Positions 17,225 to 25,696 of a DNA stretch of 41,320 nt are shown one piece after another. The stretch comes from Agathobacter ruminis (GTDB lineage: Bacteria; Bacillota; Clostridia; Lachnospirales; Lachnospiraceae), in the NCBI RefSeq assembly GCF_002735305.1, contig NZ_PDYG01000040.1, positions 1 to 41,320 on the forward strand, written 5' to 3'. Numbering within the stretch: the first letter of the stretch is position 1; every line of letters begins with the position of its first letter. Position numbers and translations under genes: made by a program. Below the pieces are notes generated by a model. It was not told the origin of the DNA and ran no database searches. It saw only the letters and a program-made list of their open reading frames with translations.

Positions 17225-18307
17225 CTAGCGCTCTGTACAACTGATACATGGATCAATTGTCAGAATCAACAACGGTACATCTGCATACTGGCATCCCTGA
17301 AGGGTTTGTGTCAGTGCCGGCAGATTTGCAAAGGTAGGTGTACGGACACGCATTCTGTCTAAGAATTTCGTTCCGTTGGTACGAGACATGTAAAATGCCT
17401 CTCCTCTCGGCTGCTCAATACGTACAATGGATTCGCCTTCCGGAGGATTGCCCTTTACTGCTACATTAATTTCGGTATCCGGGATTTTGCGGATACACTG
17501 ACGAATGATATCAAATGACTGGAAGATTTCACCGATACGAACCTCACAGCGACCGTAGCTGTCATACTTGTCGGAAGTGATTACTTCAAAATCAATATCG
17601 TCATATGCTGCATATCCGGTCTTACGCATATCAACTGCAATTCCGGCAGCTCTTGCCATAGGGCCTGCTGCGCCACGACGGATTGCATCCTCGCCGGTCA
17701 GAATTCCGATTCCCTCCAAACGGCTCTTTACTGTATAATCGTCCAGGAATACACGTGTCAGCTTACGAACTTCTTTTTCCATTTCATCAAAACGCTTCTG
17801 GAAATTAGCAAGCATTTCTTTGGACATATCTTTCTTTACACCACCGATCTGGTTGACAGAAAAGATCACACGTCCACCTGTTGACTCTTCAAACATATCA
17901 AGGATTCCTTCACGGATTCTCCACGACTGCATAAACAAAGACTCAAATCCAAATCCGTCAGCCAGCAATCCAAGCCACAGAAGGTGGCTGTGCAATCTGG
18001 ACATTTCCATCCAAATGGTTCTCAGATAATCGGCACGGCGCGGCACTTCGACATTCATAATATCTTCGATGGTCATGCAATAGCCCATACCATGTCCGAA
18101 TGAACAGATACCGCAAATACGCTCTGCCACATAAGCCATTTCCTGGAAATCTTTCTTGGTTACCAGGCTTTCAAGTCCACGATGCACATATCCGATAGAA
18201 GGCACGGCTGCGAGAACTTTTTCATCTTCCAATACCAAATCCAGATGGATCGGCTCCGGCAACACCGGATGCTGAGGTCCAAATGGAACAACACTTCTCT
18301 TACCCAT
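17225..18307 (-). CDS. echE: Ech [NiFe]-hydrogenase large subunit EchE
   Basis: 360 residues, the catalytic subunit homologous to NuoD. The four Ni ligands are present: RICGIC (Cys65, Cys68) and DPCISC (Cys354, Cys357). The protein therefore is a true hydrogenase and not a complex I-like relative. It stops three residues after the last Cys. Most [NiFe] large subunits carry a C-terminal extension that a peptidase removes; here there is none, as known for EchE and CooH types. It overlaps the echD stop by one base (TAATG), giving coupled translation. With EchC it evolves or oxidises H2 using ferredoxin. Confidence 0.97.
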   Translation of the reverse strand: MGKRSVVPFGPQHPVLPEPIHLDLVLEDEKVLAAVPSIGYVHRGLESLVTKKDFQEMAYVAERICGICSFGHGMGYCMTIEDIMNVEVPRRADYLRTIWMEMSRLHSHLLWLGLLADGFGFESLFMQSWRIREGILDMFEESTGGRVIFSVNQIGGVKKDMSKEMLANFQKRFDEMEKEVRKLTRVFLDDYTVKSRLEGIGILTGEDAIRRGAAGPMARAAGIAVDMRKTGYAAYDDIDFEVITSDKYDSYGRCEVRIGEIFQSFDIIRQCIRKIPDTEINVAVKGNPPEGESIVRIEQPRGEAFYMSRTNGTKFLDRMRVRTPTFANLPALTQTLQGCQYADVPLLILTIDPCISCTER

Positions 18308-18663
18308 TACTCATTCGCCTCCTTTTTGAACGGAGTCTGTGCATCAATACGATACAGACGATCCTTCAGATTTGTCTTGATTTCCGAAACATTAAGACCG
18401 AAGAGCTCATGCATCTCGTTCTCATAAAAGATTGCCGCATTGTAGACGCGGGAGATACTCGGTACCTCTTCATCTTTGTCGACAATCAGTCGGAAATTTT
18501 CAAATTCATATCCGTTTGCAAACGAATAAGTGATTTCATACTGGTCATTTACCATTGCACAGCAAATCTGTACCAGACGCCAAAGTGCATTTTTCTTTTC
18601 CATGATTACGGAAAGAAGCTCGACTTTTTCGATTTTAAATAAATAATCATTCATCTTTTCCAT
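18307..18663 (-). CDS. echD: Ech hydrogenase subunit EchD (30-kDa complex I subunit-like)
   Basis: 118 residues, similar to the NuoC/30-kDa family: ISRVYNAAIFYENEMHELFGL corresponds to the conserved signature of that family (residues about 70-90), with E-x-E-x(2)-D/E-hFG. It is shorter than NuoC, as usual for EchD, and has no cofactor. It probably bridges EchC and EchE. The AAAGGAG site lies inside the last codons of echC, 5 bp of intergenic sequence separate the two, and the stop shares a base with the echE ATG. Confidence 0.88.
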   Translation of the reverse strand: MEKMNDYLFKIEKVELLSVIMEKKNALWRLVQICCAMVNDQYEITYSFANGYEFENFRLIVDKDEEVPSISRVYNAAIFYENEMHELFGLNVSEIKTNLKDRLYRIDAQTPFKKEANE

Positions 18664-18668
18664 GCGTC

Positions 18669-19121
18669 TTATGCTCCTTTCTCCGTTTTTTCTTCTTTTT
18701 TCCAGGTCTTCTGCTTCTCTTTGTAAAGTGCAACAGCCTGAACAACACCGTCAATAATAGACTCCGGTCTTGCAGCACAGCCCGGTACATAGATATCAAC
18801 CGGGATCACAGTGTCCACACCGCCGAGAATGTTGTAGCACTCTTTGAAAATACCACCGGTGCAGGCGCAGGTTCCGACTGCCAGAACGACCTTCGGATTC
18901 GGCATCTGATTATAAATCTGCTTTACCACTTCCGCATTCTGCGAATTGATACCACCGGTTACAAGAAAAATATCCGCATGCATCGGGTTACCGGTGTTGA
19001 TCACACCGAAACGTTCTACATCATATACAGGTGTGGTGCATGCCAGAACTTCAATATCACAACCATTACAGCTGGATCCATCATAGTGGAGCAGCCAAGG
19101 CGATTTTTCGATTTTTGCCAT
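18669..19121 (-). CDS. echC: Ech hydrogenase small subunit EchC
   Basis: 150 residues of the PSST/NuoB family. Cys18, Cys21 (SSCNGCD), Cys85 (GTCACTGG) and Cys115 (PGCAARPE) bind the proximal [4Fe-4S] cluster that feeds the NiFe site. As in other group 4 enzymes there are no medial and distal clusters. The last 20 residues are Lys/Glu-rich. The ribosome site is GAGAGG; the gene is 14 bp after echB. Confidence 0.95.
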   Translation of the reverse strand: MAKIEKSPWLLHYDGSSCNGCDIEVLACTTPVYDVERFGVINTGNPMHADIFLVTGGINSQNAEVVKQIYNQMPNPKVVLAVGTCACTGGIFKECYNILGGVDTVIPVDIYVPGCAARPESIIDGVVQAVALYKEKQKTWKKEEKTEKGA

Positions 19122-19135
19122 TTTTTATACCTCTC

Positions 19136-20014
19136 TTAACGATTGATCAGGGTCAGGATAAACAGGTTTAATCCGCCTGCGATAATCGTTACTGACCATG
19201 CAAGTTTTAACATCAATTGCCATTTCACACGAGCGGACACGTTGTCAATCAGAATCTCAAGGAAATATACCGCAAGAATTGCAGCGACAGTCCAAAGGAT
19301 GCTCCATGGATTCGATGTGATAAAGAACAGTCCTACCACACCAAGTAAAAAGACTACCTCATACCACTCTGTGATTGTTGTCATCGCATATTCTTTTCCA
19401 ACCATCTCTGTTGTCACACCTTTGACAACTTCCTGATGTGCATGATGCGATGTAGAAAGGTCGAATGGGCTCTTGCGGAATTTGATGGTCAAAATGAATA
19501 CAAATCCCACAAAGAATCCCGGCAAATAGCAAATTGCCGGAATATCCGACTTGATGATTTCATTGACGCTGAAGGTATCGCATGCGAGATAAAATCCAAC
19601 AGCTGTCAGAAGTACCATTGGCTCATAGGCCATCATCTGCATCATCTCACGGTGTGTTCCCTGCGAACTGAACGGTGAATGTGTCGCAGAAGATGCAAGG
19701 ATCAAAAACATAACCGCTGTCGATAATGAGAAAAAGCATAACAGCAAATCCAATCCGGCATAAAACAGCACACCGGTCATCACAACCAGAATCATATAGG
19801 TCAATACCAGTACCAGCTGCAATCTGTATGCAGATAAGAACTGCTTTCCAAATAACTTTTTAATATCATAAAACGGCTGGAAAATGCTCGGTCCCTTTCT
19901 GCCCTGCATACGAGCGGAAATCTTGCGGTCAAAACCGTCAAGCAATCCTGCAATAAACGGTGCCAATACAACATAGCAGACGGCAACAAGAATACGAATT
20001 TGTAAATCGGTCAT
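19136..20014 (-). CDS. echB: Ech hydrogenase membrane subunit EchB (NuoH-like)
   Basis: 292 residues with about eight hydrophobic segments; homologue of NuoH/HycD that anchors the hydrophilic arm to the membrane arm. Signatures are RMQGRKGPSIFQPFYDIKKLF near residues 30-50 and the acidic loop FDLSTSHHAHQEVVKG. The start is the ATG at 20014: GGAGG lies 9 nt before it and it overlaps the echA stop as TAATG. The frame extends nine codons further upstream without a suitable start context. Confidence 0.95.
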   Translation of the reverse strand: MTDLQIRILVAVCYVVLAPFIAGLLDGFDRKISARMQGRKGPSIFQPFYDIKKLFGKQFLSAYRLQLVLVLTYMILVVMTGVLFYAGLDLLLCFFSLSTAVMFLILASSATHSPFSSQGTHREMMQMMAYEPMVLLTAVGFYLACDTFSVNEIIKSDIPAICYLPGFFVGFVFILTIKFRKSPFDLSTSHHAHQEVVKGVTTEMVGKEYAMTTITEWYEVVFLLGVVGLFFITSNPWSILWTVAAILAVYFLEILIDNVSARVKWQLMLKLAWSVTIIAGGLNLFILTLINR

Positions 20015-21936
20015 TAGAACGCACCTCCTACTATTGTGCAAAGAAGCACCAGAATAATTAATGTTGAAATGATAACAGAAGGTGTAAAGAGTTTCTTCTC
20101 ACCGAATACATCTTCCATATACCAGTTGGAAACCTGAAGTTCCTTTGGTTCTCCGACAGAGTCGAGGAATCGGACATTGTCTCCCGCATTGTCTCCACCC
20201 ATGTACGCCATCACTTCTTTGACGCCTGCATTTCTTGTCAGCAGATAGCAGAAGGTCGGGATTACAAGCAGTGCAACAATCATGATTACCATGACAATGA
20301 TATTGCCCTGTGAAATAACTGCAGATGCATTGCCATACATCTCACCTGTCAATGGAAGAACCACATATTTTGAAACAAGAGGGAAACATACACAAAGTGC
20401 CACAAGTAAAATTGCATGGAAGAACATGGAAATATACTCGTTCGGCTTGGTCAAATCTCTTGACTTGTTCGGGTTTACACCCAAAATCTTTGCAAACCAC
20501 TTGGTCCAGTAGAACATGGTTGTTGCAGAACCGAATACGACAAACAAGATCATCAATGCGCTTCTCGCATCAACAAATGCCTTTAAAGCAGCCCATTTTG
20601 AAACAAGCATACCGAATGGTGCAAGGAACATGCCTGCAATACCAATCATCAAAATAAATGCCAATTTCGGGAATCTCATAATCAGGCCCTGCATATCTTC
20701 AATATCACGGCTTCCTGTGGTATTCTCAATCGCACCCACACACTGGAAGAGCATGGATTTTGAAACTGCATGGAAAATAATCAAAAATACTGCTGCCCAT
20801 ACGGTTTCCTGATATCCGGCTCCCGCACACGCAACAATCAGACCAAGGTTTGAAATGGTGGAATATGCAAGTACTTTCTTGCCATCGCTGACTGTAATTG
20901 CAAGGCAGCTTGCTGCAAGGAAAGTAAATCCGCCTACCAGATAAACCATCTGTCCTACATAGTTGTTATTCATGACAACAGCCAGACGCAACAACAGATA
21001 TACGCCGGCTTTAACCATTGTTGCTGAGTGAAGCAACGCAGATGACGGTGTCGGTGCAACCATTGCGCCCAAGAGCCATCCTGAGAACGGGAACTGTGCA
21101 GACTTGGTCAATGCAGCGAATGCGAGCATCGCAATCGGAATCAAAGCCCCCCTTGCCGCATTATGCGCACCTGCCAGACTGATGACATCATACAGGTTTG
21201 CGGTTCCCTGAACCGTGATTGCATATGCAATTGCAACAGCAATTCCCAGACCGCCGAGCAAGTTCATCCACAATGCCTTGAAGCTGTTATTAATTGCTTC
21301 TTCAGATCTGGTATATCCAATTAACAGGAACGAAGTAACACTGGTGATTTCCCAGAAGAAATACAGCCAGATTAAACTCTGTGAAAGTACCAGACCAAAC
21401 ATTGCGCCATAGAACACAAAAATCATGGCCAGGAAAAAGCTTCTTCTGTCCGTTAATTCCTTGTGGTGATGAATGTGATATCCATGCATATAACCGACTG
21501 CATAAATTCCGATTGCCACACCGATGATACCGATGATCAGAATCATGATAAATGTAAGCCAGTCCATATGAATGACAGCCTTCTCTTCTACTTCCGGTCC
21601 GAACAATTCAATTCCGGCTACGAGAAGCGTCTGTATAATGGATAAGAAACTGATGATACCCTTCTTCCATTTGAAGGATAAATAGATAATGAGAAACATC
21701 AAAAGGAAGTCTCCCACGAGAATGATTTTGTCAAACACTTCTGTGTATGGCAAATTAAAGTCCATCGCCTTGCCTCCGGCCATGGCCCATTTTACGGCAG
21801 TAAATACAGACAATGCCATGACAATGGCACCGCACAAATATACGACCGCAGCTCTTGCCTTACTGTTTTTGATAATAGCCGGTAAAACAGCCATTACAAA
21901 CGGCAGACAAATTAAAATTGTTACCAATTTGTCCAT
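20014..21936 (-). CDS. echA: Ech hydrogenase ion-translocating subunit EchA (NuoL-like)
   Basis: 640 residues, strongly hydrophobic with about 15-17 segments, related to NuoL/MrpA antiporter-like subunits. The core motif around FFFWEITSVTSFLLIGY is recognisable, as is the lysine-containing stretch ALTKSAQFPFSGWLLGAM followed by APTPSSALLHSATMVKAGVYL. It is the first gene of the operon and carries H+ or Na+ across the plasma membrane coupled to ferredoxin oxidation. AGGAGG precedes the ATG by 11 nt. Confidence 0.95.
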   Translation of the reverse strand: MDKLVTILICLPFVMAVLPAIIKNSKARAAVVYLCGAIVMALSVFTAVKWAMAGGKAMDFNLPYTEVFDKIILVGDFLLMFLIIYLSFKWKKGIISFLSIIQTLLVAGIELFGPEVEEKAVIHMDWLTFIMILIIGIIGVAIGIYAVGYMHGYHIHHHKELTDRRSFFLAMIFVFYGAMFGLVLSQSLIWLYFFWEITSVTSFLLIGYTRSEEAINNSFKALWMNLLGGLGIAVAIAYAITVQGTANLYDVISLAGAHNAARGALIPIAMLAFAALTKSAQFPFSGWLLGAMVAPTPSSALLHSATMVKAGVYLLLRLAVVMNNNYVGQMVYLVGGFTFLAASCLAITVSDGKKVLAYSTISNLGLIVACAGAGYQETVWAAVFLIIFHAVSKSMLFQCVGAIENTTGSRDIEDMQGLIMRFPKLAFILMIGIAGMFLAPFGMLVSKWAALKAFVDARSALMILFVVFGSATTMFYWTKWFAKILGVNPNKSRDLTKPNEYISMFFHAILLVALCVCFPLVSKYVVLPLTGEMYGNASAVISQGNIIVMVIMIVALLVIPTFCYLLTRNAGVKEVMAYMGGDNAGDNVRFLDSVGEPKELQVSNWYMEDVFGEKKLFTPSVIISTLIILVLLCTIVGGAF

Positions 21937-21987
21937 AGATTTGAATCCCTCCTGGTTAATATATTATAAGCTCTCAAACCACCCTAT

Positions 21988-22016
21988 AATATATCAAATC
22001 CATTCAGGTTTGTTAA
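21988..22016 (-). promoter_or_regulatory. Probable promoter of the ech operon
   Basis: TTAACA (22011-22016), 17 bp, TATATT (21988-21993) lie about 50 bp before the echA ATG. A consensus TTGACA also occurs slightly upstream (22022-22027) but has no good -10 at the right distance. The 125-bp gap between hypA and echA has no terminator I can see, so ech may also be read from further upstream. Confidence 0.5.
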
Positions 22017-22061
22017 TCTTTTGTCAAATTGTTTCTGATTTAGTACATTACTTTTTTGTCA

Positions 22062-22403
22062 CTATTCAATTTCAATTGTTTCGATATAAAAATCCTTGAA
22101 AATATTCAGCTTCAGATGCTCACTTTTACAGTAGGGACAGACGTCCTTGAATTCCTGTCTCGTGAACTCCCGCCCGCAGTCTTTACAGATGACGGTCGTA
22201 TGCACATAATTTGCAACAATCTTACAATCCTTTGCAATGGTATCCTCCGCGAGCATCGAAAAATATTCCTGAATAATTTCCGCAACATAATCGCAGTTAT
22301 CTCCCATTTTGAGTGTGATTGTCTTAATCTTATTGGCATTTTGTTTTTCAGCCTCTGCCATAGCCGTTTTAAAAATACCCTTGGTCACTGGCAGCTCATG
22401 CAT
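22062..22403 (-). CDS. hypA: Hydrogenase nickel-insertion protein HypA
   Basis: 113 residues. The N-terminal MHE gives the Ni-binding His2, and the zinc site is Cys73, Cys76, Cys89, Cys92 (CKDC/CPYC). It delivers Ni to the large subunit. Its GTPase partner HypB is not in the window, nor is SlyD. GGGAGG precedes the ATG. It sits just upstream of echA, away from the other hyp genes, which supports Ech as the client. Confidence 0.93.
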   Translation of the reverse strand: MHELPVTKGIFKTAMAEAEKQNANKIKTITLKMGDNCDYVAEIIQEYFSMLAEDTIAKDCKIVANYVHTTVICKDCGREFTRQEFKDVCPYCKSEHLKLNIFKDFYIETIEIE

Positions 22404-22430
22404 TCTTTCCAGCCTCCCTCTATCCTTTGG

Positions 22431-23588
22431 TCATTCCCTGCACAATTCGCTCTCTGTAAGCAGTTTTTCCCAGGTAAAATTATTGGAAACCGCATATCCT
22501 GCTGCTTCCGCAATCTTTTGCAATTGATTCTCATCCTCGAGATATTCCGCAATCACACGCGGCAATTCCGACAAATGCTGCAGATCATACAAAATCAAAT
22601 CTCTGTCATCCGTAAAATTCTCCCGAATATAATCCGTCGCGTCCGTCACGCATACCGCGCCATGCGACATCGCGGTCAATACCCGGTCATGCATTCCATC
22701 TTTAAAATGCGGCATCACATTCAGCAGGATTTTGGCATCATAGGTCATTTCGAGCGCAGCCTCATAATCCTTTGCCGGCAAAATGATCAGATACTGGTTG
22801 TTCGGATCATCAAATTCCTGCCATCCGCCTCCGCAGACCGTAACAGGAATATGCGCTTCGAGCAGTGCCCGAATCACACGGTCCCTCACATATGCACAGA
22901 TAAATGTATCTGCCAGAAAATGACGATGCACATATTCTGCCATCTCATCATCCGGGATGGTCAGATGCATTTGCTCCTGCGCATATTGCTTCAGTGCATC
23001 CGGCAGTTCGAGTGTATAATCATCACGCATTTTTTCATAGAGCCAAATCAATTCCTGTTTTAGTTCCGGTGGCATGACCGCCATCTTTGCGGTTGCCCAG
23101 TTTGTGGAAGTATAAGTCCCCGGAAAAAAGACTGCAATATTGCGTCCTCGAATCGGTTTGATTTTCTTTGGGTCTCCTGGCATGCTTCCGACCGGAAGAA
23201 AAATCGCCTCACGAATATGCGGATAATAGGTGCGCACATATTCCACATGTTTTCTGTCAATGCAAATCACATTTTGCTCCACATTCGTTACAGAAAGCAC
23301 TTTGTGATGGTGCAGCGGATGTTCGAGCAGATAATTATAAAACCGACCCTTCAGGTGCGAAAGCACCGGGCTTCCATCATCCATCTTCATCAATGGCAAA
23401 TTCGAATTGAAATCGATAATCCTGTCATATTCTTTATCAAAGTAAGGAATAAAACGCTCCGGCTTGTCGAAACTGGTCAGACTGTCTACCTGATGTCCCA
23501 GATTTCGCAATGCCTCGGCCATAGTATCCGTAAAAAATTCAAGCGAATTATAGCAGATTGGTTTCGAATAGATGATTAGAAATTTCAT
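22431..23588 (-). CDS. CgeB-like family glycosyltransferase
   Basis: 385 residues of the GT-B fold. The C-terminal half has the pattern of the CgeB/Glyco_trans_1_2 group: KILLNVMPHFKDGMHDRVLTAMSHGAVCVTD, a nucleotide-sugar binding region. No transmembrane segment or signal peptide; it acts in the cytosol. Donor and acceptor are unknown. Family members often glycosylate surface proteins or spore-coat material. The start is the ATG at 23588, 8 nt after GGAGG; a TTG five codons upstream has no ribosome site. It lies 17 bp after the ACT-like gene and 27 bp before hypA, so it probably shares their transcript, though no functional link to hydrogenase is obvious. Confidence 0.75.
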   Translation of the reverse strand: MKFLIIYSKPICYNSLEFFTDTMAEALRNLGHQVDSLTSFDKPERFIPYFDKEYDRIIDFNSNLPLMKMDDGSPVLSHLKGRFYNYLLEHPLHHHKVLSVTNVEQNVICIDRKHVEYVRTYYPHIREAIFLPVGSMPGDPKKIKPIRGRNIAVFFPGTYTSTNWATAKMAVMPPELKQELIWLYEKMRDDYTLELPDALKQYAQEQMHLTIPDDEMAEYVHRHFLADTFICAYVRDRVIRALLEAHIPVTVCGGGWQEFDDPNNQYLIILPAKDYEAALEMTYDAKILLNVMPHFKDGMHDRVLTAMSHGAVCVTDATDYIRENFTDDRDLILYDLQHLSELPRVIAEYLEDENQLQKIAEAAGYAVSNNFTWEKLLTESELCRE

Positions 23589-23605
23589 GCCCGCACCCTC
23601 CAAAG

Positions 23606-24061
23606 TTATGCGCTTTTATTTCCGATGTCTACAAGTTCTCTGATAATACGGATTGCCGTGTCTTTACATTCATAGTCCACTCCGACAACCAATTTTTTGT
23701 TGCTGTTCATTTGTCTCATAATATGAGGATATACACCGTTAAACATCAATGATGTCATGAAATATCCCACTCTTCGGCTGGTAAATGTGATTCCTTCCAC
23801 ACAAAGCAGGAGGAATTCATTATCCAAAATCACATTTGTGCCTTTCAGTTCTTTGCCGACCGCCCACAAAAATTGCGGAATACGACTACGATATTCCTGC
23901 AATATCGTGACACTGATCCAGTCAATATTGATTGCAATGCATTCACACGGCACCCCAGCTTCCTCAAGCAAAGCAAAAATGCGGATAATCACCTTCGCAT
24001 TCTTGGCAATCTTCTCGCGTTCAATCTTGACACTGAACACAGGTAACTCTCTAATTCTCAT
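23606..24061 (-). CDS. Stand-alone tandem ACT-like domain protein
   Basis: 151 residues. Two repeats resemble the regulatory half of aspartokinase. Repeat 1 (about 8-75) has IIRIFALLEEAGVPCECIAINIDWISVTI. Repeat 2 (about 80-145) has FLLLCVEGITFTSRRVGYFMTSLM followed by a closing strand and helix. No kinase or other catalytic domain is attached. ACT pairs bind amino acids and regulate partners, so a sensor function is inferred from fold resemblance only. I did not recognise a named family. It heads the short run with the glycosyltransferase and hypA. An AGAGAG site precedes the ATG. Confidence 0.6.
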   Translation of the reverse strand: MRIRELPVFSVKIEREKIAKNAKVIIRIFALLEEAGVPCECIAINIDWISVTILQEYRSRIPQFLWAVGKELKGTNVILDNEFLLLCVEGITFTSRRVGYFMTSLMFNGVYPHIMRQMNSNKKLVVGVDYECKDTAIRIIRELVDIGNKSA

Positions 24062-24115
24062 CTCTCTGATAACCTATCCTTACATCATAATTTTGAGTAA
24101 AAATATATGTATCAA

Positions 24116-24124
24116 ATTATATCA
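24116..24124 (-). promoter_or_regulatory. Extended -10 promoter of the ACT-like gene run
   Basis: TGATATAAT on the minus strand (TATAAT at 24116-24121, TG at 24123-24124) is a consensus extended -10 about 55 nt before the ATG of the ACT-like gene. No good -35 is present. It lies in the 83-bp gap after the cobalamin operon, which has no clear terminator. Confidence 0.5.
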
Positions 24125-24144
24125 CAAACTAATCCCTGTTCCCA

Positions 24145-24390
24145 CTATTTTTCGGGATGTTTCAAAAACTCGATGATAACAGGATAATTCTCCGGCTCGT
24201 GCGGGAACGTGCAGTCGGTACAATTTTTGATTGCAACGCCATCCTTTTCAATCCATGTATGGGTTCCGGGACAATGCTTCCGACTGTACAAAGGACAATA
24301 ACAAAACAGACAATTCAAATGATCTATCCCTTTGTGACATGGATAATATTCACATTCCCGATTTTCAAAAAAGCGATACGAATTTTTCAT
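24145..24390 (-). CDS. Small Cys-rich metal-binding protein of cobalamin operons
   Basis: 81 residues with ten cysteines, including ECEYYPC, NCLFCYCPLY and NCTDC. It matches the 'cysteine-rich small domain' (zf-like) family, a probable metal-binding protein often found with cobalamin genes. The function is not known; handling of cobalt or an Fe-S role is speculation. It overlaps the 3' end of cbiA by 26 bp. GGAG lies 7 nt before the ATG at 24390, inside cbiA, so the start is well supported. It is the last gene of the cobalamin operon. Confidence 0.85.
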   Translation of the reverse strand: MKNSYRFFENRECEYYPCHKGIDHLNCLFCYCPLYSRKHCPGTHTWIEKDGVAIKNCTDCTFPHEPENYPVIIEFLKHPEK

Positions 24391-25696
24391 GATATTGCTC
24401 CATTTGCTCAACAAAATAATCAACCAGTTCCGGACATGACGGATAATAAAGATGCGGGAATCCCCAGATATGATTCTTTGCGATATGCATGCATGGCCAG
24501 GTTCGTTTTCCAACCGGTTTCTTTGCAACCGCATCCTCCCCATTGTTCGTGCTGTCATAATAATGGAATTCATGTCCTTTGACCGTGCCGAAGCGGTTGT
24601 TTCGATCAGAGATTTCCACATAGCCGAACCGACACAATTTCCCGGTGTTAAATACGGTTCCGTCTATCGCACCGACCATCGGATATTCCGTTCCATCCAT
24701 ATCCCGCAAAAACCGGTGCAGATACATAAAACCACCACACTCCGCCATCGAAGGCAATCCACGCTCAATTGCGGATTGAATTGAATCGCACATTGCGCGA
24801 TTCTCCGATAATGCTTTTGCATACAATTCCGGATATCCGCCTCCGAGCAGCAGACCGTCACATTTTGGCAGAGAAGAATCATGCAATGGCGAAAATTCAA
24901 CCGGCTTAATATTCTTCTGTTCCAGCTCTTTCAGATTCTGCTTGTAATAAAAGCAGAATGCCTCATCCCTTGCAACCGCAAGAGTAAGTGGTTTTCCACC
25001 TGTACTATTTTTTGTCGCAATTATTTTTCCTAATACAGGTTCTTTCGCATACGGAAGGAAATTGATACGATCCCGCATTTCTTCCGCCAGTTGGTCCAGC
25101 TGCAATTGCAACAGCTGAATTTCATCCGGCAGCTGCAGTCCGAGATGACGGCTTTCGATTTTCAGATCCGGCAATACAGGCAGGTATCCACATACCGGAA
25201 TTCCCACTTCCTCCTCAATCAGCGGCTTCATCAGTTCATAAAATGATTTTGAAGTCCGATTCAGAATGATACCTGAGATCAAATGCATGCGGTCTTCTGC
25301 GCAAATCCCTTTTAGAATCGAAATCATCGTCCGTCCCATTCCGCGTGCATCAAGCACCAGCAGAATCGGAATATGGAACATTTTTGCCAGATGATAGGAC
25401 GAACCTTCCTCCTTTATGCCACCAAGTCCGTCATACAGTCCCATGACACCTTCAATCAAACCATATGCTTCCTCGTGACCAGACAGAATCGCAGCGATTT
25501 GCTCCGGAGTCTGCAAATAGGTATCAAGATTTTCGGAATCCACCCCCAGAACTTTCCGATGAAACATCGGATCAATATAATCAGGCCCGCACTTAAATGC
25601 GGCAACCCCTTTTTCTTTTAACAGTTTCAGCATGCCGCAGGTGATCATGGTCTTCCCGCTCCCACTCGCAGGTGCTGCAATCATGAAAAGTTTCAT
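24365..25696 (-). CDS. cbiA: Cobyrinic acid a,c-diamide synthase CbiA
   Basis: 443 residues. It amidates the a and c side chains of cobyrinic acid with ATP and glutamine. The N-terminal P-loop APASGSGKT is at 8-16. The C-terminal glutaminase-like domain has its nucleophile in AECGGF (Cys320), and the GGGYPE turn is near 286. The start overlaps the stop of the preceding gene as ATGA, with GAGGA in front. Confidence 0.96.
   Translation of the reverse strand: MKLFMIAAPASGSGKTMITCGMLKLLKEKGVAAFKCGPDYIDPMFHRKVLGVDSENLDTYLQTPEQIAAILSGHEEAYGLIEGVMGLYDGLGGIKEEGSSYHLAKMFHIPILLVLDARGMGRTMISILKGICAEDRMHLISGIILNRTSKSFYELMKPLIEEEVGIPVCGYLPVLPDLKIESRHLGLQLPDEIQLLQLQLDQLAEEMRDRINFLPYAKEPVLGKIIATKNSTGGKPLTLAVARDEAFCFYYKQNLKELEQKNIKPVEFSPLHDSSLPKCDGLLLGGGYPELYAKALSENRAMCDSIQSAIERGLPSMAECGGFMYLHRFLRDMDGTEYPMVGAIDGTVFNTGKLCRFGYVEISDRNNRFGTVKGHEFHYYDSTNNGEDAVAKKPVGKRTWPCMHIAKNHIWGFPHLYYPSCPELVDYFVEQMEQYHEKFVSLF

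Noticed and set aside
22056-23063. A 335-codon plus-strand open frame opposite the glycosyltransferase and hypA
   Set aside because: It is antisense to well supported genes and its translation (rich in Ile, Cys, His, Phe, Arg) has no recognisable family. Similar frames opposite hypF, cobQ and the cbi genes were rejected for the same reason.
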